Below, in pieces: positions 45,175 through 52,687 of a stretch of DNA of 64,000 nucleotides. Source of the stretch: Sphingomonas aurea (lineage in GTDB: Bacteria > Pseudomonadota > Alphaproteobacteria > Sphingomonadales > Sphingomonadaceae); contig NZ_JAUUDS010000003.1 of NCBI RefSeq assembly GCF_030678875.1, forward strand, positions 248,001 to 312,000. Reading direction: 5' to 3'. The notes under the pieces are model-generated. The model had not been told where the DNA came from, ran no database searches, and saw nothing but the letters and a program-made list of their open reading frames with translations. Made by a program: the position numbers and the translations under genes. Positions within the stretch are counted from its first letter, which is position 1; every line of letters starts with the position of its first letter.

Positions 45175-45626
45175 CCGAGCGTTACGAACTGTCGATCACC
45201 CGCCTGATCGACGCGCCGGTCGCGACGGTGTGGCGCGCCTGGACCGAACATACCGCCGAATGGTTCTGCCCGCGCCCCTGGACCACCGAGATCCGCGCGA
45301 TGGATCTGCGCACCGGTGGCCGCTCGTCGCTGGTGCTGCGGGGGCCGAACGGGGAGGAGAACCCGATCGAGGGCGTCTATCTCGAGGTGGTGCCCGAGCG
45401 GCTGATCGTCTCGACCGACGCCTTCGCCAGCGGCTGGCTGCCGCAGGGGCCGTTCATGGTCCGGCTGGACGCGTTCGCCGAGGAGGGCGGCCGCACCCGC
45501 TACACCGCCACCGCCCGCCACTGGACCGCCGAGGCGCGCGACAGCCACGCGGCGATGGGTTTCGAGCCCGGCTGGAACGCCGCGACCGACCAGCTGGTAG
45601 AGGTCGCGATGCAATTGGCTGGGTAG
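45171..45626 (+). CDS. SRPBCC/AHSA1-domain protein
   Basis: A 151-aa START-like protein: ITRLIDAPVATVWRAWTE at the N-terminus, EWFCPRPWTTE, GVYLEVVPERLIVSTDAF and a final helix GWNAATDQLVEVAMQLAG. Such proteins bind hydrophobic ligands in a deep cavity and often occur with VOC and DUF1428 genes. It is the last gene of the operon and converges on the MazF-like gene, 10 bases away. Confidence 0.92.
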   Translation: MTERYELSITRLIDAPVATVWRAWTEHTAEWFCPRPWTTEIRAMDLRTGGRSSLVLRGPNGEENPIEGVYLEVVPERLIVSTDAFASGWLPQGPFMVRLDAFAEEGGRTRYTATARHWTAEARDSHAAMGFEPGWNAATDQLVEVAMQLAG

Positions 45627-45636
45627 GCGGGCTGTC

Positions 45637-45969
45637 TCAATCGAACAGCGGGGACAATCTCGCCAGCACCTCGTCCATGATCGCGGCCGGAACGCTCTCC
45701 AGCTTTCTCGCGTGACGCGCGGTCAGGTCGAGCGTGCGCGGCTGGTCGCAGCGCACCACTCCGGTGGTGCGGGTGCCGGCCTCCGCCAGCGATACCGCGA
45801 AACCCGCCATGCGCGCGAAATTGCCACCATTGGTGATCGGCAAGACGATTAGCGCGCTCGTCAACCGGTTGAACGCGGTAGGCGAGACGATCAGCACCGG
45901 ACGTGTGCCGCGCTGCTCATGCCCCGCCGTCGGATCGAGCGAGACGAGGTAGATGTCGCCCCGCTCCAT
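45637..45969 (-). CDS. MazF/PemK-family toxin (mRNA interferase)
   Basis: A 110-aa protein: MERGDIYLVSLDPTAGHEQRG with the family Arg in the loop, RPVLIVSPTAFNRLTSALIVLPIT, and TTGVVRCDQPRTLDLTAR. This is the PemK/ChpB pattern of sequence-specific endoribonucleases that act on free or translated mRNA. It overlaps the antitoxin stop by one base (TAATG), giving coupled translation. Confidence 0.93.
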   Translation of the reverse strand: MERGDIYLVSLDPTAGHEQRGTRPVLIVSPTAFNRLTSALIVLPITNGGNFARMAGFAVSLAEAGTRTTGVVRCDQPRTLDLTARHARKLESVPAAIMDEVLARLSPLFD

Positions 45970-46226
45970 TAGATCAGTTCGCGCCCGATCGCCGGCCCTT
46001 CGAGCCAGGCGCGATCATCAGCGTCGGTGCTTTCCGTCGCGTCGCACTGCGCCAGCAGTTCGTCCAGCCGGTAACGCGGGTGTGTCCTGGCCTCGACGAT
46101 CAGCCGGTCGTTGTCGACCGCGAGGCCGACGGCCGTTCCGGCATGGAGGTGCAGCAGGTCGAGAATCGCGGGCGGCACGGCGAGCATCACGGACCCGCCG
46201 ACCTTGCGGAGATTTGTCACATACAT
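45969..46226 (-). CDS. MazE/AbrB-like antitoxin
   Basis: An 85-aa swapped-hairpin DNA-binding antitoxin: TNLRKVGGSVMLAVPPAILDLL is the AbrB-type start, then LAVDNDRLIVEA, and a C-terminal toxin-binding tail (YRLDELLAQCDATESTDADD). The ATG at 46226 was chosen since similarity begins there; upstream reading frame is not antitoxin-like. A perfect 22-base palindrome lies 12 bases upstream and should be its operator. Confidence 0.92.
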   Translation of the reverse strand: MYVTNLRKVGGSVMLAVPPAILDLLHLHAGTAVGLAVDNDRLIVEARTHPRYRLDELLAQCDATESTDADDRAWLEGPAIGRELI

Positions 46227-46237
46227 AACTCGGCTCC

Positions 46238-46259
46238 TTGTTATACGAACGTATAACAA
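46238..46259. promoter_or_regulatory. Palindromic operator of the MazEF-like operon
   Basis: TTGTTATACG (46238-46247), AA, CGTATAACAA (46250-46259): 10-base arms with no mismatch, in A+T-rich sequence directly upstream of the antitoxin gene. The likely -10 region of the operon overlaps it, which suits autorepression by the antitoxin. Confidence 0.8.
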
Positions 46260-46284
46260 TATACGGTGGATGGCAAGGATCGCT

Positions 46285-46890
46285 TCACGCGAATGCCGGT
46301 GCGCCCCGCAGCGCCTGATAGGCGGCGATGACCTTCTGCAGCTGGCTCTCGTGGCTGCGGTCGCCGCCGTTGCGGTCGGGATGGTAGCGGCGGACCAGCT
46401 CGGAATAGCGCTTGCGCAACGCCGAGCGGTCCGCGTCCGCACCCAGGCCGAGGAGCTTCAGATTGGCACGGTCCTCGCCGGACAGCGGCTTGCCGTCCGG
46501 TCGGTCGGCGGCGGGTTCGCGGCGGTAGCGCGCGGCGATCGCGTCGAGCGGGTCGCTGAAATCCGCCCAGCGCGGCCCCTGCCCGCCGCCATGGCCGCGG
46601 GCGAAGGCGCGCGTCTCCGCCTCCCACCCCGCCAGCGGGCGCTGGGCGTGGTGGATCTCCTCGGCGGTCATGCCGTCGAAGAAATTGTAACGCGCGTTGA
46701 ACGCGCGGACATGGTCCAGACACATCCAGCGAAATGCCGGCGGCCCACCGGTCGACGCGCCTTCCAGCGGCGGCGCGCGGAACTCGCCCGGCTCGGGACA
46801 GCCCGGCTCGGCACAGGCACGGCCGTTCGATTCCATCCGGCCGTGGAAGCGCGTGCCCGGCCGTTCCTTCTTCTCAGCACCGTGTGCCAC
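46285..46890 (-). CDS. DnaJ-domain protein
   Basis: A 201-aa protein with a C-terminal J domain (LKLLGLGADADRSALRKRYS, then RYHPDRNGGD with the HPD triad). The first part has RACAEPGCPEPGEFRAP and FRWMCLDHVRAFNARYNFFDGM, a conserved alphaproteobacterial segment with Cys pairs that could bind metal. It probably recruits DnaK to particular clients. The GTG at 46888-46890 is used as start. It is divergent from bolA with 40 bases between, an arrangement often found close to cobS-cobT in alphaproteobacteria. Confidence 0.9.
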   Translation of the reverse strand: MAHGAEKKERPGTRFHGRMESNGRACAEPGCPEPGEFRAPPLEGASTGGPPAFRWMCLDHVRAFNARYNFFDGMTAEEIHHAQRPLAGWEAETRAFARGHGGGQGPRWADFSDPLDAIAARYRREPAADRPDGKPLSGEDRANLKLLGLGADADRSALRKRYSELVRRYHPDRNGGDRSHESQLQKVIAAYQALRGAPAFA

Positions 46891-46930
46891 GTCATTCCCT
46901 GCGGCGATCCAAAGGGGCTATATAGGGTGG

Positions 46931-47218
46931 ATGACCAGCACCGCCACCGAACCGCTCGACCATCTCATCGCCCGCCGGCTCGAGGACGCGCTGTCCCCCG
47001 CCCGCCTCGCCGTCTCCAACGACAGCGCCCAGCATCGCGGCCATATGGGCGACGACGGCACCGGCGAGACGCACTTCTCGGTCGAGATAGAGAGTGCCGC
47101 CTTTGCCGGCCTGTCGCGGGTCGCGCGGCAGCGGCTGGTGAACAAAGCGCTCGCCGACCTGTTGGCTACCCGCATCCACGCGCTGGCGATCCGCGCACGA
47201 GCACCGGGGGAACAGTGA
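46931..47218 (+). CDS. BolA-family protein
   Basis: A 95-aa BolA-like protein with DHLIARRLEDALSPARLAVSN, GTGETHFSVEIESAAFAGLS and RQRLVNKALADLLATRIHAL; the His and the helix-turn loop fit BolA proteins that bind [2Fe-2S] with monothiol glutaredoxins. The ATG at 46931 follows GGGTGG. The stop is adjacent to the ATG of the GST-like gene, so both are in one operon. Confidence 0.92.
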   Translation: MTSTATEPLDHLIARRLEDALSPARLAVSNDSAQHRGHMGDDGTGETHFSVEIESAAFAGLSRVARQRLVNKALADLLATRIHALAIRARAPGEQ

Positions 47219-47926
47219 ATGACCTATGACCTGTGGTACTGGCCGACCATCCAGGGGCGCGGCGAGTTCGTGCGGCTGCCGCTGGAGGCCGCCGGCATCG
47301 CCTATCGCGACTGCGCGCGCGAGCTGGGCGCGAAGGCGATGGTCGCCGACATGGCGTCGCGCACCGCCCGCGCGCCGTTCGCGCCACCCTATCTGGTGCT
47401 CGGCGGGCTGGTGATCGCACAGGTCGCCAACATCCTGATGTTCCTGGGCGAGCGCCACGACCTGGCCCCCTCGGCGATGGCAGACCGGCTGTGGCTGGCG
47501 CAGGTGCAGCTGACGATCGCCGACATGGTTGCCGAGGTCCACGCCGTGCACCACCCGGTTTCGGTCGGCGCCTATTACGAGGACCAGCGCGACGCCGCGG
47601 CACAGGCGGCGGCGCAGTTCCGCGAGGCGCGGATGCCCAAATTCTTCGGCCATTTCGAGGCGGCGATCGCGACCGGTCCGGGCGACTGGCTGGTCGACCA
47701 TCGCTGGACCTATGCCGACACCTCGCTGTTCCAGCTGGTCGAGGGGCTGCGCTATATGTTCCCACAGCGCATGGCGACGCTGGAGCCGGATTATCCGGGG
47801 CTGATCCGCGTGCGCGACCAGGTGGCGGCCCTGCCCGGCGTGCGCGCCTATCTGTCCAGCGACCGGCGGCTGGGGTTCAACACCGACGGCATCTTCCGCC
47901 ACTATCCCGAGCTCGACGCGGCGTGA
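47219..47926 (+). CDS. Glutathione S-transferase family protein
   Basis: A 235-aa protein with an N-terminal thioredoxin-like part (YDLWYWPTIQGRGEFVRLPLE, PPYLVLGGLVIAQVANILMFL) and a helical C-terminal domain (WTYADTSLFQLVEGLRYMFP with the N-capping box). The Tyr near residue 7 matches the active Tyr of Sigma/Alpha-like GSTs. Starts immediately after the bolA stop; ends in a GTGA overlap with the Nudix gene. Substrate unknown. Confidence 0.9.
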   Translation: MTYDLWYWPTIQGRGEFVRLPLEAAGIAYRDCARELGAKAMVADMASRTARAPFAPPYLVLGGLVIAQVANILMFLGERHDLAPSAMADRLWLAQVQLTIADMVAEVHAVHHPVSVGAYYEDQRDAAAQAAAQFREARMPKFFGHFEAAIATGPGDWLVDHRWTYADTSLFQLVEGLRYMFPQRMATLEPDYPGLIRVRDQVAALPGVRAYLSSDRRLGFNTDGIFRHYPELDAA

Positions 47927-48372
47927 GGGCGGAGGCGATCGTCCGTCTGCCCCGCCCGGCAGCGCGTATCCTGATGGTCGACCGCGACGACCGCGTGCTG
48001 CTGTTCCGCTTCACCCCGACCGATCGCCCGCCCCTCTGGTGCACGCCGGGCGGCAAGGTGGACGACGGCGAGAGCTACGAGGATGCGGCGCGGCGCGAGT
48101 TATGGGAGGAGACCGGACTGACGCTCGACTGCGGCGCGCAGGTCGCGCGGCGGCAGGTGCAGTTCGTGACGTTCGAGGGCGATCATGTCGATGCCGACGA
48201 GCGCTATTTCCGCATCGACCTGGACGCGTGCGAGATCGCCGCGGGCGCGCTGACCGAGCTGGAGCGACAGGTGCTCGACAGCTGGCGGTGGTTCACCCGC
48301 GCCGAACTGGCCGACTGGCCGGAGCAGATCTTTCCCGCCGACCTCAACCAGCTGCTGGAGGACACCAAGTGA
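47923..48372 (+). CDS. Nudix hydrolase
   Basis: A 149-aa protein with the complete Nudix box: GGKVDDGESYEDAARREL then WEETGL (Gx5Ex7REUxEExGU) at about 40-62, preceded by PPLWCTPG. It hydrolyses a nucleoside diphosphate linked to another group; the target is not evident. The GTG start is part of GTGA with the GST stop, and its own stop overlaps the next GTG start in the same way. Confidence 0.92.
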   Translation: MRAEAIVRLPRPAARILMVDRDDRVLLFRFTPTDRPPLWCTPGGKVDDGESYEDAARRELWEETGLTLDCGAQVARRQVQFVTFEGDHVDADERYFRIDLDACEIAAGALTELERQVLDSWRWFTRAELADWPEQIFPADLNQLLEDTK

Positions 48373-49244
48373 CGCTGACCCGCATCGCCCTGTCGACGGG
48401 TGTCGAGCTCGACGTGCAGCTGGCGGGCGCGGAGGACGCGCCGGCGGTGATCCTGCTCCACGGCTTTCCCGAGTCGCACCGGACCTGGCGGCACATCGTC
48501 CCCGACCTCGCCCGCGACCACCGCGTCGTCGTACCCGACCAGCGCGGCTATGCCAGCTCTTCCAAACCGACGGCGGTCGCGGACTACACGCCCGACAGGA
48601 TCGTGGGCGACCTGATCGCACTCGCCGATGCGTTGGGGATCGGGCGCTTCACGCTGGTCGGCCACGACTGGGGTGGTGCGGTCGCATGGATGGCGGCGCT
48701 GACCCGACCCGACCGGATCGAGCGGCTGGTGATCGTCAACGCGCCGCATCCCCTGATCTTCCAGCGCTCGCTGTTCGACGACGCCGACCAGCGCGCCGCC
48801 AGCCAGTACATCACCCGCTTTCGCGATACCGGGCTGGACCAGGGGCTGGTCGGTGCGGGGCTGGAACGGTTCTTCGGCAGCAGCTTCGCGCACCATGTGA
48901 CCAAAGCGATCGCGGGTGAGGACAAGGCGGCGTATCTGGACGAATGGTCGCAGCCGGGCGCGATGACGGCGATGCTGAACTGGTATCGTGCGTCCTCGAT
49001 CGTGGTGCCCGCCCCCGGTGAGGACCCGCCCCGCCCCGCCTTTCTCGACGCGCCCTTTCCGCCGGTGATGCAGCGGACGCTGGTGGTGTGGGGCACGGGC
49101 GACAAGGCGCTGCTGCCGGTGCAGCTGGAGGGGCTCGACGCGCTCGTCCCCGACCTGACCGTCACGAAGGTCGATGCCGGCCACTTCGTACCATGGGAAA
49201 ACCCGCAGGCGGTGATCGCGGCGATGCGGGATTGGGGAATCTAG
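48369..49244 (+). CDS. Alpha/beta hydrolase (epoxide hydrolase-like)
   Basis: A 291-aa hydrolase with LLHGFPESHRTWRHIVPDL, DQRGYASSSKP and GHDWGGAVAW (Asp nucleophile elbow), a cap region in the middle, and VDAGHFVPWENP giving the His. The HGFPES and GHDWGG pattern is that of epoxide hydrolases and haloalkane dehalogenases rather than serine esterases. GTG start coupled to the Nudix gene. Last gene of the bolA operon; its end overlaps the convergent DUF2332 gene by four bases. Confidence 0.9.
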   Translation: MTLTRIALSTGVELDVQLAGAEDAPAVILLHGFPESHRTWRHIVPDLARDHRVVVPDQRGYASSSKPTAVADYTPDRIVGDLIALADALGIGRFTLVGHDWGGAVAWMAALTRPDRIERLVIVNAPHPLIFQRSLFDDADQRAASQYITRFRDTGLDQGLVGAGLERFFGSSFAHHVTKAIAGEDKAAYLDEWSQPGAMTAMLNWYRASSIVVPAPGEDPPRPAFLDAPFPPVMQRTLVVWGTGDKALLPVQLEGLDALVPDLTVTKVDAGHFVPWENPQAVIAAMRDWGI

Positions 49245-50344
49245 GCACCCCCGCGCAGCGCCGCGTCGGGCAGCGCGATCGTCTCGCCGTCTGTCATGGG
49301 CGCGCCCGGCTCGATCCAGGCGCCATGGGCATGGGCGCTGGCCACCACCTGCCAGCCGCCGTCGCCGGGCCAGCTGCGGACCTGCACCAACTGGCGCGCA
49401 CTGGCGCGGTCGGGCTCCATCATCACCCAGGCGAGCGGGCGATCGGCATCGGCGCGTTCCCCCGCCGCCAGCATCGCCGCGCGGATGCGGTCGGCGCTCG
49501 CGGTCGGCAGATACTGCCACACCACCGAGTGCATCAGGACCCGCGTCACGCCCGATGGCTGTGGCTCGGCCAGTCGTGCTTCGACCCAGTCGGCGGCGTC
49601 CGCCCGGTCGAGCCGGATGCCGCGCTCGCGCTGCATCGCGATCGCCGCGCGCAGCCGCGCCTGCCGTTCGGGCGCCTCTGCCCAGACATAGGCGGCGAGC
49701 CGCGCCTCCACCGCCGGATCGGTGGCATCGAGCGGCTGGATATCGCAGCCGCGCACCCCGACGATCGCCAGCGGCACGAAATCGGGCGCGTCGCCGCGCC
49801 ACTCGGGTCGGATCATCACCGGCGCGCCCATGGGTCCGACCAGCGTGCCGCCCAGGTCGAAGCGATAGCGGTCGATCAGCAGGTTCAGCCCCGCACTCGA
49901 TCCGATCTCCAGCAGCTCCAGCCGTGGGCCGTGCCGCGCCGCGACCGTCATCAGCCCGGTCATCAGCGCCGCCGAACGCCCCGGTTCGTTGGTCTGCGGC
50001 GGCCCATCGAGCCATGGGAGCAGCCACGCGTCGTGCTCGCCGAACACCCGCGACAGAATGGCGGCGATCCTCTCCTCGTCCGTGACCTCCCCAGCGAATA
50101 CCCGTGTCAGGTCGGCGTCACGCCCGGCCTGCACCAGCGCGTGCAGGCCCCCGACCAGCCGCAGCGGCAGCGCGTCGCGGGTCGGCTCGCCCGACCAGCC
50201 AAGCACCCGCCGCCCGGTCTCGCTGTCGGCGGTCAGCCGATCGGCGATCACCCCGCACATCCGCGCGTAGATCGGCGCCGCCATCTGCGCGCAGTAGAAA
50301 CGCTGGATCCGAAACGCCTCGCGATTGCCCGCCTCGTCCGCCAT
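49241..50344 (-). CDS. DUF2332 family protein
   Basis: A 367-aa protein with [40 protein letters not shown] and [16 protein letters not shown], the DUF2332 pattern. [10 protein letters not shown] resembles a SAM-binding glycine-rich loop, so a methyltransferase-like role is possible but not shown. The ATG at 50344 has GGAG six bases upstream. It is divergent from hisG with 59 bases between. Confidence 0.88.
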   Translation of the reverse strand: MADEAGNREAFRIQRFYCAQMAAPIYARMCGVIADRLTADSETGRRVLGWSGEPTRDALPLRLVGGLHALVQAGRDADLTRVFAGEVTDEERIAAILSRVFGEHDAWLLPWLDGPPQTNEPGRSAALMTGLMTVAARHGPRLELLEIGSSAGLNLLIDRYRFDLGGTLVGPMGAPVMIRPEWRGDAPDFVPLAIVGVRGCDIQPLDATDPAVEARLAAYVWAEAPERQARLRAAIAMQRERGIRLDRADAADWVEARLAEPQPSGVTRVLMHSVVWQYLPTASADRIRAAMLAAGERADADRPLAWVMMEPDRASARQLVQVRSWPGDGGWQVVASAHAHGAWIEPGAPMTDGETIALPDAALRGGA

Positions 50345-50403
50345 CACCGACTCCTTCGTCCCATGAGTTGCACCCTCTGCGGCCCATCAGTAAAGCCCGC
50401 CCC

Positions 50404-51066
50404 GTGCCCGCTCCCCTCATCATCGCCGTGCCCAAGGGGCGCATCCTGGCAGAGGCGCTGCCGCTGCTCGCCGCCGCCGGCGTCCGGCCCGAACCGGCCT
50501 TCTCCGACGAGAACAGCCGCGCGCTGCGCTTTGCCACCGATGTGGCGGGAATCGAGCTGATCCGGGTGCGCGCGTTCGATGTAGCCACCTTCGTCGCGCA
50601 CGGCGCCGCGCAGCTGGGCATCGTCGGGTCGGACGTGCTGGCCGAGTTCGACTATTCGGAGCTGTACGCGCCCGTAGACCTGTCCATCGGCCATTGCCGC
50701 CTGTCGGTCGCCGAGCCTGCCGAACTGGCGGAGCGCGACGATCCGCGGGGGTGGAGCCATGTCCGTGTCGCCACCAAATATCCGCATGTCACCGCCGCCC
50801 ATTTCGCCCGGCGCGGCGTGCAGGCCGAGTGCGTCAAGCTGAACGGCGCGATGGAGCTGGCCCCGACACTGGGTCTGGCGCCGCGGATCGTCGACCTCGT
50901 CTCCTCGGGCCGGACGCTGAAGGAGAACGGGCTGGTCGAGGTGGAGCGGATCATGGACGTGACCAGCCGACTGGTCGTCAACCGTGCCGCGATGAAGACG
51001 CGCGACGACGTCGTGCCGCTGGTCGAGGGATTCCGCCGCGCGGTGGTGGAGCGGCTTGCGGCATGA
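50404..51066 (+). CDS. hisG: ATP phosphoribosyltransferase (short form)
   Basis: First enzyme of histidine synthesis: ATP plus PRPP to phosphoribosyl-ATP. At 220 aa it is the short HisG form, which lacks the C-terminal regulatory domain and needs HisZ; no hisZ is in the window. Visible: [44 protein letters not shown] and [14 protein letters not shown]...[14 protein letters not shown] for PRPP. Start at GTG 50404, the only standard codon near the family N-terminus. Overlaps hisD in ATGA. Confidence 0.95.
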   Translation: MPAPLIIAVPKGRILAEALPLLAAAGVRPEPAFSDENSRALRFATDVAGIELIRVRAFDVATFVAHGAAQLGIVGSDVLAEFDYSELYAPVDLSIGHCRLSVAEPAELAERDDPRGWSHVRVATKYPHVTAAHFARRGVQAECVKLNGAMELAPTLGLAPRIVDLVSSGRTLKENGLVEVERIMDVTSRLVVNRAAMKTRDDVVPLVEGFRRAVVERLAA

Positions 51067-52358
51067 TCCGGCTCGACGCCGCGGCCGCCGGCTTCGCCCA
51101 AGCCTTCACCGCGCTGGTCGACGCGCGGCGCGAGTCCTCCGCCGATGTGACGCGCGATGTCGCGGCGATCGTCGCCGACGTGCGGCAGCATGGCGAGGCG
51201 GCGGTGGCAGAGCTGACGCTGCGGCTCGACCGGCACGACCTGGCGGAAACCGGCTGGGGGATCGAGCCGGCGACCTGCGCCGCCGCCTATGACGCGCTGG
51301 AGCCGGGACTGCGCACCGCGCTCGATCTCGCCGCCGCGCGCATCCGCGCCTATCACGAGCGGCAGAAACCGGTCGACAGCGACTGGCGCGACGAAGCCGG
51401 GGTGCGGCTGGGCGCGCGCTGGTCGGCGGTCGACGCGGCGGGGCTCTACGTGCCGGGCGGTCGCGCCGCCTATCCCTCGTCGCTGCTGATGAACGCGATC
51501 CCGGCCAAGGTGGCGGGCGTGCGGCGACTGGCGATGGTTACGCCGACGCCCGATGGACAGATCAACCCGCTGGTCCTCGCCGCCGCGCATCTCGCGGGCG
51601 TGGATGAGGTGTGGCGCATCGGTGGCGCGCAGGCGGTGGCGGCGCTCGCCTATGGCGCCGGGCCGATCGCGCCGGTCGATGTCGTCACCGGCCCGGGCAA
51701 TGCCTGGGTCGCGGAGGCCAAGCGCCAGCTCTACGGCGTCGTCGGCATCGACATGGTGGCGGGACCGTCGGAGATCGTCGTCGTCGCCGACGCGGCCAAC
51801 GATCCCGAGTGGATCGCCGCCGACCTGTTGAGCCAGGCCGAACACGATACCGTCACCCAGTCGATCCTGTTTACCGATGATGCGGTCTTCGCCGACGCGG
51901 TCGCGGCGGCGGTCGAGCGTCAGCTGGATACGCTCGCCACCGGCACGGTGGCGCGGCAGGCATGGGAGGCGAACGGCGCGATCGTCACCGTCGCGTCGCT
52001 GGCCGAGGCGATGCCGCTGGTCGACCGGCTCGCGCCCGAGCATCTCCAGCTTGCCGTCGACGATCCCGACACGCTGTTCGCCCGCGTACGCCACGCCGGC
52101 AGCGTGTTCCTGGGCCGCCACACGCCCGAGGCGATCGGCGACTATGTCGCCGGGCCCAACCACGTCCTGCCGACCGGCCGGCGCGCGCGCTTCGCCAGCG
52201 GATTGTCGGTGCTCGACTTCATGAAGCGTACCAGCTTCCTGGGGCTGGACGAAACCGCGCTCGCCGAACTCGGTCCCGCGACGATCGCCCTGGCCGAGGC
52301 GGAGGGGCTGCCCGCGCACGCACGCTCGGTGGCACTCCGGCTCAGGACCAACCGCTGA
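51063..52358 (+). CDS. hisD: Histidinol dehydrogenase
   Basis: Zinc enzyme that oxidises L-histidinol to L-histidine in two NAD-dependent steps; 431 aa, the normal length. Visible: [19 protein letters not shown], the zinc and substrate residues in [14 protein letters not shown] and APEHLQLAV, and [21 protein letters not shown]. The ATG overlaps the hisG stop (ATGA at 51063-51066). Its own stop TGA overlaps a CTG that appears to start the next gene. Confidence 0.97.
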   Translation: MIRLDAAAAGFAQAFTALVDARRESSADVTRDVAAIVADVRQHGEAAVAELTLRLDRHDLAETGWGIEPATCAAAYDALEPGLRTALDLAAARIRAYHERQKPVDSDWRDEAGVRLGARWSAVDAAGLYVPGGRAAYPSSLLMNAIPAKVAGVRRLAMVTPTPDGQINPLVLAAAHLAGVDEVWRIGGAQAVAALAYGAGPIAPVDVVTGPGNAWVAEAKRQLYGVVGIDMVAGPSEIVVVADAANDPEWIAADLLSQAEHDTVTQSILFTDDAVFADAVAAAVERQLDTLATGTVARQAWEANGAIVTVASLAEAMPLVDRLAPEHLQLAVDDPDTLFARVRHAGSVFLGRHTPEAIGDYVAGPNHVLPTGRRARFASGLSVLDFMKRTSFLGLDETALAELGPATIALAEAEGLPAHARSVALRLRTNR

Positions 52359-52633
52359 GCCGGACGATCGATCGGCCGCCCGGCGGCTTTGTCGGCCCGG
52401 TAAAGCGGTCGATCACGATCGCCGGGCACCAGACCTCGATCAGCCTGGAACCCGTGTTCTGGACCGCGCTGGAGGCGGCGGCGGCGGCGCGCGCCCTGCC
52501 GCTGTCGGCACTGGTCGCGCAGATCGATGCGCTGCGCATCCGCGAAGACGATCCACCCAATCTGGCCAGTGCGTTAAGAACATGGCTGTTTCTTGACACA
52601 AACTGCGACATTGATGAAAGTCACTCGCAATAG
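52355..52633 (+). CDS. Ribbon-helix-helix (RHH_4-type) protein, apparent CTG start
   Basis: A protein of about 92 aa with VKRSITIAGHQTSISLEPVFW and LSALVAQIDALRI, the signature of the RHH_4 family, probably DNA-binding. In the reading frame no ATG, GTG or TTG precedes this block closely; the only candidate is CTG at 52355-52357, which overlaps the hisD stop as CTGA. Its coding region ends three bases before the -35 element of the iron-receptor promoter. Its usual position after hisD suggests an old operon association. Confidence 0.7.
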   Translation: MSRTIDRPPGGFVGPVKRSITIAGHQTSISLEPVFWTALEAAAAARALPLSALVAQIDALRIREDDPPNLASALRTWLFLDTNCDIDESHSQ

Positions 52634-52635
52634 CG

Positions 52636-52664
52636 TTGACAGTGCGAACGACTCTCATTAGCCG
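52636..52664 (+). promoter_or_regulatory. Iron-type promoter with Fur-like site upstream of the TonB receptor
   Basis: TTGACA at 52636-52641 is a perfect -35 element. The spacer contains GCGAACGACTCTCATT (52644-52659), which agrees at 13 of 16 positions with the Fur-type pattern GAGAATGATTCTCATT, so repression with iron is plausible. A -10 would start near 52659 (TAGCCG region), which is a poor match. The start codon follows 24 bases later. Confidence 0.5.
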
Positions 52665-52687
52665 GCCTCCCAACAAGGGGGGTTACA

